A DNA stretch of 64,000 nt from Dyadobacter bucti (GTDB lineage: Bacteria; Bacteroidota; Bacteroidia; Cytophagales; Spirosomataceae): the NCBI RefSeq assembly GCF_005869225.1, contig NZ_SWFP01000003.1:857895-921894 (forward strand), given 5' to 3'. A program made the translations under genes and the position numbers. The notes beneath the pieces are model-generated. The model worked only from the letters and a program-made list of their open reading frames with translations. It did no database searches and was not told the DNA's origin. Every line of letters begins with the position of its first letter. Position 1 is the stretch's first letter. Shown piece by piece: positions 18,740-28,145 of the stretch.

Positions 18740-19944
18740 ATTTCATTCCATTTTTCCAGAACAATATTAAGGATATCCGCAGCAACTTCATCTTTCGATT
18801 TTAGTTCGAACCGGCGGATCTTTTTTTCTTTGTCAATAACGGTTATTTTGTTTGTATCGTGTGCAAAACCGGCGCCAGGATCATTTAGGGAATTTAGTAT
18901 TATGAAGTCAAATCCTTTGCGTTCGAGTTTTTCCTGTGCATGTTCCAGCTCCTTTTCAGTTTCCAGCGCAAATCCGATCACTAGTTGTCTGCCATTTTTG
19001 GTCTTGCTCAAAGTGCTTGCAATGTCGGTAGTTTTGACCAATTCCAGCGTCATCTCATCACCCTGTTTCTTGATTTTTTGTTCAGCTGTGACCTTGGACT
19101 TGTAGTCAGCCACAGCCGCGGAAAATATGATGACATCACTTTGCGAAAAGAAATCCTGACAGGCATTTAACATCTCCTGTGCCGTTTCAACCTTGACCAG
19201 ATTAATGTTGCCATGAGGTTCATTCAAGCTGGTGGGGCCGCTGATCAAGGTTACCTCCGAGCCCGCGGAAGCGAAAGCGGCAGCAATTGCATACCCCATT
19301 TTTCCTGATGATCTGTTACTGATGTAACGTACCGGATCAATAGGTTCAACGGTCGGGCCGGCGGTGATCAGTATTTTTTTGGAGACAGCAGCAGACTTTC
19401 GGGCAAAATGATCTGCTAACACACGAACAATCAGTTCTGGTTCTGCGAGACGTCCGTCGCCAATGAGCCCGCTGGCTAGTTCTCCATATTCCGGGTTGAT
19501 AAATATGTTGCCGAAATCAGTCAGCTGAGCTATATTTTGTCTGGTCGAGGGGTGATGGTACATATCGACATCCATGGCAGGTGCAAAAAAAACTGGGCAA
19601 CGGGCCGAGAGATATATTGCAGTCAGCAAGTCATCGCAGTTTCCGGTAGCACACTTTGAAAGTGTACGTGCAGTAGCGGGCGCAATCACAATCGCATCTG
19701 CCCAGAGCCCGAGCTCAACATGGTTATTCCAGCTTTCGGCAGCAATATCGGTGAAAGTGCTCAACACCGGCCTTTTGGATAAAACAGATAGGGTAAGAGG
19801 TGTAATAAAATCCTTTGCGGATTCAGTCATGATGATCTGGACTTCGGCTTCGGCCTTAACGAGCAGTCTGACCAAAAGTGCTGACTTGTAAGCTGCAATA
19901 CTTCCCGATATGCCAACCAGTATTTTTCTGCCCCTGATATTCAA
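18736..19944 (-). CDS. coaBC: Bifunctional phosphopantothenoylcysteine decarboxylase / phosphopantothenate-cysteine ligase
   Basis: Two consecutive CoA steps in one 402-residue protein. CoaC (residues ~1-185) is a flavoprotein: ILVGISGSIAAYKSALLVRL, then PAMDVDMYHHPST and GELASGLIGDGRLAEPE. CoaB (~190-400) has ILITAGPTVEPIDPVRYISN, SSGKMGYAIAAAF and a Rossmann fold ending in FILNSLNDPGAGF. Note that PAMD and LASG replace the PAMN and LACG motifs of E. coli CoaC, so the canonical active-site Cys is absent; I believe this is a lineage variant, but it should be compared. It lies between rpoZ and porD. Confidence 0.95.
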   Translation of the reverse strand: MNIRGRKILVGISGSIAAYKSALLVRLLVKAEAEVQIIMTESAKDFITPLTLSVLSKRPVLSTFTDIAAESWNNHVELGLWADAIVIAPATARTLSKCATGNCDDLLTAIYLSARCPVFFAPAMDVDMYHHPSTRQNIAQLTDFGNIFINPEYGELASGLIGDGRLAEPELIVRVLADHFARKSAAVSKKILITAGPTVEPIDPVRYISNRSSGKMGYAIAAAFASAGSEVTLISGPTSLNEPHGNINLVKVETAQEMLNACQDFFSQSDVIIFSAAVADYKSKVTAEQKIKKQGDEMTLELVKTTDIASTLSKTKNGRQLVIGFALETEKELEHAQEKLERKGFDFIILNSLNDPGAGFAHDTNKITVIDKEKKIRRFELKSKDEVAADILNIVLEKWNEI

Positions 19945-20046
19945 TTTTTAAGTGCGCTAAGCGATTTGAATTTAAGAAATCTTGATAGATGTCAGGAATA
20001 AAGTTACACAGATAACCTTACTATGGAAAATGTAGACGAATGATAA

Positions 20047-20092
20047 ACAAAAAACCAGCCGTATAAATCTATCTACGGCTGGTTTTTTGAAA
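20047..20092 (-). terminator. Intrinsic terminator after rpoZ
   Basis: AAAAAACCAGCCGTA pairs with TACGGCTGGTTTTTT across a short loop, just beyond the rpoZ stop codon. It separates rpoZ/bamD transcripts from coaBC downstream, or attenuates them. Confidence 0.85.
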
Positions 20093-20103
20093 AGAACAAT
20101 TGA

Positions 20104-20415
20104 CTATTCTTCAGTAGTATCCCTGTAAGCGTGATACGTTTTTCCTTCGATGAATTCATCTATGGAAATGCTGCCTGCTTTTGGCATACGCTCGTAAAAT
20201 TTGGAAATTTCGATCTGCTCTCTGTTTTCGAATACCTCTTCCAAATTATCGACCCCTGATGCAAATTCTGCAAGCTTATTGTTAAGCTCTTCCTTCATTT
20301 TACTCGAAATCTGGCGGGCTCTTTTTGAAATCACAGATACCGACTCATATAAGTTTCCGGTTACGTCTGCAATCTTGTCCGTATCCCTGGTAATGATCGA
20401 TGGATTCGTTGCCAT
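20104..20415 (-). CDS. rpoZ: RNA polymerase omega subunit
   Basis: A 103-residue RpoZ/Rpb6-type protein: SIITRDTDKIADVTGNLYES, then SVISKRARQISSKMKEELNN, which is the conserved basic helix packing against beta-prime. The acidic C-terminus is typical of the Bacteroidota form. It follows bamD by 48 bp and precedes coaBC, the phylum's usual order. Confidence 0.88.
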   Translation of the reverse strand: MATNPSIITRDTDKIADVTGNLYESVSVISKRARQISSKMKEELNNKLAEFASGVDNLEEVFENREQIEISKFYERMPKAGSISIDEFIEGKTYHAYRDTTEE

Positions 20416-20463
20416 GTTGATTTGATATAGTTTAAATTTTTAAAACTTAATTAAAGCCCTATG

Positions 20464-21390
20464 CTACTGACCGTTAGATTGCGGTGTAGCGGGCGGGGTG
20501 GTTACTTTTGTAGGCTTGTTTTCTGGTTCCGGCTTAATTTCGAGATCCTTCCGCCTTTCCAGTTCTGCTTTTGCTATTACCTCAATTTGCTTCTGACTGT
20601 CTTCAAACATCCTTTCCGCATCTCTGTTATATTTCCCCGTCGGATACTTGTCGATTAATTCCTGATAAAATTTCACAACTTCCTGGTACCTGTCTTTTTG
20701 TTTCAGCGAATAACTGTTGGAGGCCAGGTTGTACTGGGACTCAACTTTCAGGAACGCAAGTTCTTCATTGTACTTTGAATCCGGGAAATCCTTATGAAAG
20801 TTATCGATTGAAATAACAGCGGATTTCAGAGACATCATATTGAAATCACTGACCTTGTGATACAACTTTGCTTTTTCATATGCTTTTCGCTCCAGTTTGG
20901 ATCGAAGTTCTAAGATATACCGCGTACATTCTTCGCGAAAAGCACTTTCAGGATAAGTATTGATAAACTCCTGCATCGCCGAAATGGCAGTGAACGTACT
21001 TGTCTGATCCAGGTTGAAAGGTGAAGAATCTTTATATAATGAAAAAGCATGCATATAAAGCGCTTCCTGAGCATAATCGCTACGGGCGTAAGTGTCAAAG
21101 AATTTCTTGAAAAGAAACTGGCTTGTGCTATACTGAGCTTGCTGATATTGCGTGTAAGCATAATAGAACTGCGCAAGTTCAGATTCGGTGCTACCTTTTA
21201 GTAGAGGTATCAACTCCTCAAAAAGTAAGCCTGACCGGTAAAAATCGCCCTTTTTATAATAGGACATCGCGGCGTCGTACTTTTCCTGGTCCGTACCTGT
21301 TTTCTGTAATTTTGAAAATTTGCTACAGGAAGTAACAACAAGAATTGTAATTAATAGCAAGAAATAACTTGCAGGACTGATTTTTCGCAT
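20464..21390 (-). CDS. bamD: Outer membrane assembly lipoprotein BamD
   Basis: Lipoprotein partner of BamA in inserting outer-membrane beta-barrels. The 308-residue chain has a lipobox (ITILVVTSC) and TPR-like repeats: YDAAMSYYKKGDFYRSGLLF, YYAYTQYQQAQYSTSQFLFK, FINTYPESAFREECTRYILE and FHKDFPDSKYNEELAFLKVE. A low-complexity C-terminal tail rich in Pro, Lys and Thr is typical of the phylum. First gene of the bamD-rpoZ-coaBC-porD group. Confidence 0.93.
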   Translation of the reverse strand: MRKISPASYFLLLITILVVTSCSKFSKLQKTGTDQEKYDAAMSYYKKGDFYRSGLLFEELIPLLKGSTESELAQFYYAYTQYQQAQYSTSQFLFKKFFDTYARSDYAQEALYMHAFSLYKDSSPFNLDQTSTFTAISAMQEFINTYPESAFREECTRYILELRSKLERKAYEKAKLYHKVSDFNMMSLKSAVISIDNFHKDFPDSKYNEELAFLKVESQYNLASNSYSLKQKDRYQEVVKFYQELIDKYPTGKYNRDAERMFEDSQKQIEVIAKAELERRKDLEIKPEPENKPTKVTTPPATPQSNGQ

Positions 21391-21464
21391 ATTAGCTGCA
21401 AAGGTAATAAAAAAGCTACATCATCCATAACGAATGCGTAGCTGTGATAGTGTTTAAAATTAGC

Positions 21465-22088
21465 CTATTGCTGATGACGTACGAGCATTTTTTTTGTTGC
21501 CACTTTCTTCCCATCCAATGATAACTGGTAGAAATAAAGCCCTGTGGGCATATCCTTTGTGTTAACCCGAAGCTTTCTGTCCGCCTTGTTCAAAGTAAAT
21601 TCTTGCATTTGAGAACCAAGTACGTTGTAAAAAACCAACTTAACATCCCTTAGACCGGGTGCTATGCTGTAGTCAAGTTCTGCATATTCACTGGCCGGAT
21701 TAGGATATACATTCGACACTGATATTTTGTCACTTACATACAAAAGCTCTTCCGCTTTCGACTGCGCTTCTGGTGCAGGCGATTTTCTTTCTGAACCTTT
21801 CTCAATCACTTCGGCTGCGAGGATAACCTGACTGTCCTGATTGCTCGCGTTGGAAAACAAAAACGATCGGTAAAAACTGTTCAATGCTTTTGGATTTTGC
21901 AGGGATAATGGCTTATAGCTCAATCCCGATGCGATACTGCCGAATTTCATATTCTCGACAGGAACTGCCTTCTTTTTGCTGACCATATTAAGCCGGCTTC
22001 CGTTCGAAACGGATTGTGCGTATACTCCTGTTAGGGTAAACGTTATTAGGATAAATATATAAAGTATAGTTCTTTTCATAGCTGTCAA
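21465..22088 (-). CDS. Secreted protein with type IX sorting domain
   Basis: A 207-residue protein with Sec signal (TILYIFILITFTLTGVYAQS) and a C-terminal type A T9SS sorting domain: ISVSNVYPNPASEYAELDYS, VKLVFYNVLGSQMQEFTL and TGLYFYQLSLDGKKVATKKM ending LVRHQQ. Such domains are recognised by the T9SS translocon and usually removed when cargo is attached to lipopolysaccharide. The ~110 residues before it show no recognisable enzyme fold, so the cargo function is unknown. It supports a working T9SS in this organism. Confidence 0.88.
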   Translation of the reverse strand: MTAMKRTILYIFILITFTLTGVYAQSVSNGSRLNMVSKKKAVPVENMKFGSIASGLSYKPLSLQNPKALNSFYRSFLFSNASNQDSQVILAAEVIEKGSERKSPAPEAQSKAEELLYVSDKISVSNVYPNPASEYAELDYSIAPGLRDVKLVFYNVLGSQMQEFTLNKADRKLRVNTKDMPTGLYFYQLSLDGKKVATKKMLVRHQQ

Positions 22089-22261
22089 TTGTAATACTTT
22101 TCAACAGTTTTTTGAAATCATAAAAGTTAAAAGTACACTATAAAAATATAGAGAAATAATTGTATATTCAAAATATATTGCGCGACCAAGCAAGTTTATT
22201 TTTGTGAGTAAAAAACCGTGCCGCTTATATGTTTTTTTAGTTTTCCCACAATTTTATTTTT

Positions 22262-23869
22262 TCATTCGGCCCAAACGGTTTTTTCTTTGGTCGGTTTTTC
22301 CTTGATTCGCCAGTTAAATCCGTCCAGTTGCCTCTCAGGTTGCTTTATTTTCGAAGGAGGAATAAGCCTTCCATCAGGTTTTCCAATGAATGATATCTTT
22401 CGTACCTGGCTTTCCGCAAACAATAAATTCATTCTGCCGCACTCTACTCTGTTAAGGCCGATGTTCTTTTGTTTGTCATCAATGGCATAGTATATACTTT
22501 CACCATTTCCATCCACCAGCACCTGTTTCAGTTTATTGTCAGATTCGAAATAAGCATTGATCGTCCGCCCCTTCACCTGATTAAATTGCTTCACCAAAGT
22601 ATCTTCCGTGATCACAAAAGCCTTTCCTTTCAAAAGCATCCGGTTCATTTCGTTGTTCACAAGAAAAGCCGTAATCGAATCCGCTTCCATCTGGTAATGC
22701 TGGTCGCTCCAGAGTATCGGCTTCTGAAAAAAGCGGATAATTGAATCCGCTGTATTGTAACTGATGGAGTCGCATTTGCCTTGAAAATCAGACTTATATA
22801 TAAATACATTTTTATACCCGATCAATTTTCTGGTACTGTCAATGTTATTTTCGTGTGAGTACAAAGTATCGGCTCGTATGTATAATGTGTCTTCGGAAAT
22901 CACATTTCTTACGTAGGCATGTCCAAAAATCTTGGAATAACCCTGTGATTTCCAGTAAAATCCTTCGTCACCATTGAGAACTGTCTGATCTTTTTTTGCA
23001 ACAATTACCACATTGCCTTTTCCCTGTCCGTTATTTGTCTTACCATCGACTACCAACGAATCAGCCGTTAATGTGTAGGTTTCATTGTCGACTGTCGTCC
23101 GGTTCTGGAAGGAAGATTCGGCAGATTCGGTATTGTAACGCCCCTTGGTACCAGCTACGGTTCCGTCTTTATTCACGATTTTAGTAGCCCCGCTGAAATA
23201 GGACCATTTCGTAATCGAATTGTACAGCAGGGTATCCGTAGTAAGGGTATATTTTTTATTTACCAATTTTACGTTTTTGTAATAGGTAAATTCTTTTGTG
23301 CGTGTATTGTAAAACCCTTCCGTACTTGTCAGAATATTTTCTTCATCAACAGTTCTCCCGGGCACTTTATAGTTGGCAATACCATTTGCCATATCATACT
23401 CGATTTTTCGTGTCGTTAAAGTTCGTTTGCTGTCTTTAAGTACTGTTTTTCTGCCACTTACGATTGCCATGCGAGTGTTGCCGTAGTAAAAAAGGGTATC
23501 CCCTGTTACAGTGACGGTGTCGCCTTGTAAAATCCTGACATTTCCAAATGCTTCGATCACATTGGTATTGATGTTTTGAATCGCCAGATTACTGTGAAGA
23601 ATAGCTCCCTCGTGTTTAAAAACACCGTTAATTACCCGTCTTGAATCTACCCCATCTTTGTTGATGATTTCCAGAGTGTCCGACTTCAGAATTTCGACCA
23701 AATCTTGTTTTTGCACAGGGTGAGACAGAGGTAATGACTTCTGTGCCAGCAGGTAATGCGAAAAGACCATTAAGGAAAAGAACGTCAATAGGAATGCACT
23801 TCCTTTGATAGAGATGACGCGTAAAAGTTTAAAAGGGTTGCAGTTTGCTGTATATTTTTTTTTCTTCAT
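22262..23869 (-). CDS. OstA-like (LptA/LptD N-terminal domain) protein
   Basis: A 535-residue protein starting MKKKKYTANC with a signal (SAFLLTFFSLMVFSHYLLAQ) and many OstA/LptA-type beta repeats, each a strand pair such as GNVRILQGDTVTVTGDTLFY, NVKLVNKKYTLTTDTLLYNS and GHAYVRNVISEDTLYIRADT. This is the periplasmic jellyroll used to bind and pass LPS; the Bacteroidota OstA-like protein often stands apart from lptD. I start at 23869 rather than 23944, because the upstream extension lacks a signal and overlaps the divergent tilS leader. Confidence 0.85.
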   Translation of the reverse strand: MKKKKYTANCNPFKLLRVISIKGSAFLLTFFSLMVFSHYLLAQKSLPLSHPVQKQDLVEILKSDTLEIINKDGVDSRRVINGVFKHEGAILHSNLAIQNINTNVIEAFGNVRILQGDTVTVTGDTLFYYGNTRMAIVSGRKTVLKDSKRTLTTRKIEYDMANGIANYKVPGRTVDEENILTSTEGFYNTRTKEFTYYKNVKLVNKKYTLTTDTLLYNSITKWSYFSGATKIVNKDGTVAGTKGRYNTESAESSFQNRTTVDNETYTLTADSLVVDGKTNNGQGKGNVVIVAKKDQTVLNGDEGFYWKSQGYSKIFGHAYVRNVISEDTLYIRADTLYSHENNIDSTRKLIGYKNVFIYKSDFQGKCDSISYNTADSIIRFFQKPILWSDQHYQMEADSITAFLVNNEMNRMLLKGKAFVITEDTLVKQFNQVKGRTINAYFESDNKLKQVLVDGNGESIYYAIDDKQKNIGLNRVECGRMNLLFAESQVRKISFIGKPDGRLIPPSKIKQPERQLDGFNWRIKEKPTKEKTVWAE

Positions 23870-23977
23870 GTTGCTTTTCTTTCTTTTACCTTTGAAAGCC
23901 GCCGCTTGAGCTGCTATGATAAAAGACACGCCGATATTGTACATGCCAAAATTACATCAATTACGTTTCTCTGGTCT

Positions 23978-25321
23978 ATGTTGGATTCGTTTTTAACTTT
24001 TATTAACCAACACGAGTTGAATCTGAATGAAAAACCAACGCTGCTAACTGTAAGCGGCGGTGTGGATTCGATAGTAATGGCGCATTTATTCTACAAACTG
24101 GGACTTCCAGCGGGAATTGCACACTGTAATTTCGGTTTGCGTGGTAAAGATTCGGAGCAAGATGAGAGCTTTGTGAAAACTTTGGCCTGCGATTACAAGT
24201 ACCCTTTTTTTACAGAAAAATTTGAGACAAAGCTATTTTCTGACAACCAGAGTGTCTCAACGCAAATGGCTGCCAGAGAGCTAAGATACAGCTGGTTTGA
24301 AACCATAAGGGTTGCCAACGGCTTTCATTGGACCGCAACCGCTCATCACGCAAATGATTCGCTGGAAACAGTTCTGTTGAACCTCGCCAGAGGGACTGGG
24401 TTGTCGGGAATGCATGGTATTCTGGTCAGGAATAACCATGTTATTCGCCCAATGCTTTTTGCTACCAAAGAAGAAATACTGTGGTATGCGAAGGATAATA
24501 ACCTTACCTGGCGGGAAGACAGCTCCAATGATTCTGATCGCTACAAACGAAACGTAATCAGGCATCATGTAATTCCTGTGCTGAAACAGCTGAACCCTTC
24601 ATTAGAACTAACCTTTAGAGCATCCTCTGAGCGATTACGCGCATCAAACGTATTGTTGAACGAATTTTTGGAAGACTGGCAAACAGAAAATGTCAAGGTG
24701 GACCAAAAAGGGGTTCGAATTGATTTAAAGGCGCTAATGTCAGCCTCAGAGCCGACTTTCCGTTTGTGGAGAATCTTAAAAAGTTATGGTTTTGCTTACA
24801 AACAGGCAGAAATTGTCTTTAAGAGTCTGGCAGGTATTTCGGGCAAACTTTTCATGTCGGAAACACATACTCTTTTACGAAACCGCGATAAGCTGATTGT
24901 CCGGACGAGGGGAGTCAGGGAATCAGAACGCGGAACCGAGATATTTGATTTAGGGGCAGATATTTTTTATGGTAAATCGGGGCTGCATTTTGAGATATTA
25001 GAACGTAATGAGGAGTTTGAGATAAAAAAGGATAGGAATTTTGCCTATATCGACGCAGACCTTCTGAAATTTCCGCTTACTCTAAGAAAATGGGTGCCGG
25101 GCGATATTTTTTTCCCGTTTGGCATGAAAAGAAAGAGAAAGAAAATAAGCGATTTATTGGTAGATTTAAAAGTTGACATTTTTGAAAAGGAGGAGGTATT
25201 TGTACTCGTTAATGGAAACGAAGATATTATTTGGGTAATAGGGATCAGGAGTGATGAACGCTTTCGGGTAGTTGAATCCACAAGACGTGTTCTGGAGATA
25301 TCTATATTTAAGGAGACCTAG
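23978..25321 (+). CDS. tilS: tRNA(Ile)-lysidine synthase
   Basis: ATP- and lysine-dependent enzyme that converts C34 of the CAU-anticodon tRNA-Ile to lysidine so it reads AUA. The N-terminal PP-loop is SGGVDSIVMAHLFYKLG, followed by AHCNFGLRGKDSEQDE and TAHHANDSLETVLLNLARGT with GLSGM. A C-terminal TilS_C-like domain is seen in LRKWVPGDIFFPFGMKRKRK. I start at MLDSFLTFINQH (447 residues). Divergent from the OstA-like gene and followed 84 bp later by tRNA-Ser. Confidence 0.95.
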   Translation: MLDSFLTFINQHELNLNEKPTLLTVSGGVDSIVMAHLFYKLGLPAGIAHCNFGLRGKDSEQDESFVKTLACDYKYPFFTEKFETKLFSDNQSVSTQMAARELRYSWFETIRVANGFHWTATAHHANDSLETVLLNLARGTGLSGMHGILVRNNHVIRPMLFATKEEILWYAKDNNLTWREDSSNDSDRYKRNVIRHHVIPVLKQLNPSLELTFRASSERLRASNVLLNEFLEDWQTENVKVDQKGVRIDLKALMSASEPTFRLWRILKSYGFAYKQAEIVFKSLAGISGKLFMSETHTLLRNRDKLIVRTRGVRESERGTEIFDLGADIFYGKSGLHFEILERNEEFEIKKDRNFAYIDADLLKFPLTLRKWVPGDIFFPFGMKRKRKKISDLLVDLKVDIFEKEEVFVLVNGNEDIIWVIGIRSDERFRVVESTRRVLEISIFKET

Positions 25322-25405
25322 ATTCAAATAATTTTGTTGAAATTTGTTGCATCGTAATGATTTGTTTTTACCTTTGCACCACGTTTCGCAACCGGCGAAA
25401 TACTT

Positions 25406-25490
25406 AGAGAGATGGCAGAGTGGTCGATTGCGACGGTCTTGAAAACCGTTGACTGTAACAGGTCCGGGGGTTCGAATCCCTCTCTCTCTG
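25406..25490 (+). tRNA. tRNA-Ser(UGA)
   Basis: A complete cloverleaf of 85 nt. Acceptor arms AGAGAGA (25406-25412) and TCTCTCT (25483-25489) pair, with discriminator G490. The anticodon loop is CTTGAAA with anticodon TGA. The T arm is GGGGG-TTCGAAT-CCCTC. A long variable arm (TGTAACA region) marks a class II tRNA. The CCA end is not encoded (GCAGG follows). It is the likely attachment site of the downstream integrase island. Confidence 0.95.
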
Positions 25491-25513
25491 CAGGACATGA
25501 TGTCAAAACATTC

Positions 25514-25548
25514 AAAAACCCCGTTTAAACGCTTTAAACGGGGTTTTT
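25514..25548 (+). terminator. Terminator after tRNA-Ser
   Basis: A perfect 16-bp inverted repeat, AAAAACCCCGTTTAAA and TTTAAACGGGGTTTTT, with a 3-nt loop and terminal T tract, 24 bp after the tRNA. It works in either direction and also insulates the island from tilS. Confidence 0.85.
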
Positions 25549-25661
25549 GATTTTTACGGACTACCACAATATTCAAAAATTCCCGATGTTTTTTGACGTT
25601 AATCATGGAACAACGCCATGATCCAAAATGACGCACAAAAAGGCAGTTAACTAGCTGGTTA

Positions 25662-25690
25662 GCAAGATGTTCACCCCGTAAACATCTTGC
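25662..25690 (+). promoter_or_regulatory. Inverted-repeat operator-like site upstream of integrase
   Basis: GCAAGATGTT and AACATCTTGC form a perfect 10-bp inverted repeat with a 9-nt spacer, 50 bp before the integrase start. The right arm and following ~60 bp are conserved upstream of the truncated integrase at 53703, suggesting a shared control or recombinase arm site. Function is inference. Confidence 0.45.
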
Positions 25691-25739
25691 GTTTCAATGA
25701 TAACAATTCGATTTTTGTTCATCTAAAACCAGTTGTATT

Positions 25740-26960
25740 ATGTTAGAAAACAGTTTCGGGTTGAATTTCTTTTTAAAAACCCCAAGAACAGAAAACGAAG
25801 ATGGCACGCGCGCAATCTACCTGCGTGTCACAGTGAACCATCAAGCAAGGGACATTACCACAAGACGAACGTGGCATCCGTCCAAATGGAACGTGAGAGC
25901 CGGGCGAGCAACCGGGAATAAGGAAGATACGAAGGAGCTGAACGCCTATTTAGACTCGCTGACAACGAAAGTGTTTCAAGCCAAGAAGGCCCTACTGGAC
26001 GCAGATAAAGAGTTGACGGCTGACGCAATTAAGAACTTGATGCTTGGGAAGGAAGAGAGCAAAATGACAATTCTCAAAATCTTCAAGGAGCATAATGAGC
26101 AGGTCGCGGAACTTGTCGGCACTGACTTTGCGCCAGGCACACTCGAACGTTACGAGACTTCGCTCAAACACACCCGTGAGTTCATCAAGTGGAAATATAA
26201 GGAAGACGATTTCGATATCAAGAAGCTAGATTACGAATTTATATCGCAGTTCGAATTTTGGTTCAAGGCGAAGAAAAAGATTAGCCACAATACGACAATG
26301 AAGTATTTGGCGAATTTCAAAAAGATCGTCTTGCTGTGTGTGAAAAGAGGATGGCTCCTGCGCGACCCATTCTACGCATTCAAATTTTCAAAGCGCGAGG
26401 TTGACCGGCAGGCTTTAACTGAAAGCGAACTGAAAAAGGTTTGGGACAAGGAAATGGGTGATGGGCGTTTGTCATACGTCAAGGATATTTTTCTATTCTG
26501 CTGTTACACCGGGTTGGCCTACGCTGATGTCTATAAATTGAAGCGAACCGAAATCGTAGAGGGTATCGACGGCGGAAAGTGGATTACCACCAAACGGCAG
26601 AAGACTGACACGCCTTCCCGAATTCCACTTTTACCGATGGCCCTGGAAATTATGGAGAAATATGAAGATCATCTTCAATGTGAAAATGAGAATAGAGTAT
26701 TGCCAGTGCTGTCTAACCAGAAGATGAATGCTTATTTGAAGGAGATTGCGGATTTGTGTGGTATAAAGAAGAATATTACTTTTCACCTAGCTCGGCATAC
26801 TTTCGCGACTACTGTGACTTTGACTAATGGGGTTCCGATCGAGAGTGTTTCGAAAATGTTGGGACACCGAAATATTAAGACTACTCAACAGTATGCGAAG
26901 ATTGTGGATAGGAAGATTAGTGATGATATGGCTAGGTTGAAGGATATCCTGCGAAAATAA
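25740..26960 (+). CDS. IntDOT-like site-specific tyrosine integrase
   Basis: A 406-residue recombinase with an N-terminal arm-binding domain (GTRAIYLRVTVNHQARDITT), a SAM-like core-binding domain (~110-210) and a catalytic domain. Visible catalytic residues are HLARHTFATTV (HxxR), MLGHRNIKTTQQYAKI (His and nucleophile Tyr). At the first Arg position the sequence is YTGLAYADVYKLK, so Arg I is missing, as in the CTnDOT integrase group (family knowledge). It starts 250 bp after tRNA-Ser and reads away from it, typical of an integrase inserting its element at that tRNA. No right-hand copy of the tRNA 3' end is visible in the window. Confidence 0.93.
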   Translation: MLENSFGLNFFLKTPRTENEDGTRAIYLRVTVNHQARDITTRRTWHPSKWNVRAGRATGNKEDTKELNAYLDSLTTKVFQAKKALLDADKELTADAIKNLMLGKEESKMTILKIFKEHNEQVAELVGTDFAPGTLERYETSLKHTREFIKWKYKEDDFDIKKLDYEFISQFEFWFKAKKKISHNTTMKYLANFKKIVLLCVKRGWLLRDPFYAFKFSKREVDRQALTESELKKVWDKEMGDGRLSYVKDIFLFCCYTGLAYADVYKLKRTEIVEGIDGGKWITTKRQKTDTPSRIPLLPMALEIMEKYEDHLQCENENRVLPVLSNQKMNAYLKEIADLCGIKKNITFHLARHTFATTVTLTNGVPIESVSKMLGHRNIKTTQQYAKIVDRKISDDMARLKDILRK

Positions 26961-28145
26961 TCTGTCTGAATCGGGGATATTGATCCGAAAGGATTACAGA
27001 AGGCACAGGGAAGTGTGCCTTCTGTGTTTATAAGCACTGATAAACTTAAACATTCCACACAAGAATTCATTTTAAATCATTCGATTGTTTAATATACTCT
27101 ATGAGCCGATGGATTAGGTAATTGGGTGACTTAATCAATTTTGACTGAGGCGCTTTTTATCTTGGATTATCTACACAGACGTTGCTTATCGAGATCTTTT
27201 TTGAGCATAGATTTGAACGACAGTCTGTTGTTGCTTTTTTTGCTGTACCGGGGCAAATCCTTTGACAATAGAAAGCATTTATTATACTAAATTACATCAA
27301 TAGAATCGATACCGTCATTTCCTTGAGCAAAGATCCAGTTCGACTTATGGAATGTAGAGTCGGAGCCCGGCTGGTGAGCACGAAGCGAAGATGAGTGAAC
27401 CTGAAAATCGTTTAGCTGCAAGCTGAGATCCAACAGCCGAAATACGGATCGTGTACGAGAGGATAATTTGAGGAATCTTGGATTTCGGCATGTTCACCGA
27501 AATTGGTCTATTGATTGGCTTAAAAGTAGGGCTGATGAAGAAAGTTGTCTGCTGGAGATGGTTGAATTTGCGACTAACGACTATGATAGTCATTTGACAG
27601 CACGAAGCCTGTATTGTGCTTACGTGGATATGTTTACGGATGCTGCACGACAACAAGGATATCTCCTGACAAATCAAATGAATTGATAAGCCTCGTGACT
27701 AAATACTATTGACAAAAAAGATGAGAATGAAATTATAAATATTTACTAAAACGCAAAGTGTAAATCAAAACTGAACTAGGACATCAAGTCGTTCACGCTA
27801 TTGTACCGCTTAATAAGTATTACAGTAACATGTAGATGTTTTCACCATTTTTTCTATGCTCTCGTAAATAGTTTTTAAATATCTGTCCGTCGAGAAATAT
27901 TTGCTATCAAAAAGCAAATTGTTTTTAGAAATATCTACATTTATATCCATAACTAACCTCTCACTTTGAAACTACCTCTACACTTTAATTTATTGACACC
28001 TTGTTTTGGAATTTATAAAGGGCTCCTGATAGAATACTTTCTAAACGTCAGGTTGAGATCTTTCAGATCAGGATTTGTCTATCGCATTATCACGAATAGT
28101 TTGATTTTTGGCAGTGTAATATTAACTGGTAAAAAAAAGTTAATC
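26961..28145 (+). other. 1.2-kb stretch without a convincing gene
   Basis: AT-rich sequence between the integrase and the first gene of the tubulin/Hsp70 cluster. A short open frame at 27468-27686 (72 codons, TTG start) has no recognisable domain and is matched by an equally open antisense frame, so I do not call it. A small hairpin, ATTTGC / GCAAAT, lies near 27900-27926. The promoter of the next gene presumably lies in its last 200 bp. It may be scar tissue from earlier insertions. Confidence 0.4.

Noticed and set aside
25406..25490. Second copy of the tRNA-Ser 3' end as right attachment site
   Set aside because: I looked for the T-arm/acceptor sequence in the rest of the window and did not see it.
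27468..27686. 72-codon open frame in the gap before the tubulin/Hsp70 cluster
   Set aside because: TTG start, no recognisable domain or signal, and a longer antisense frame covers the same bases; not enough to call a gene.
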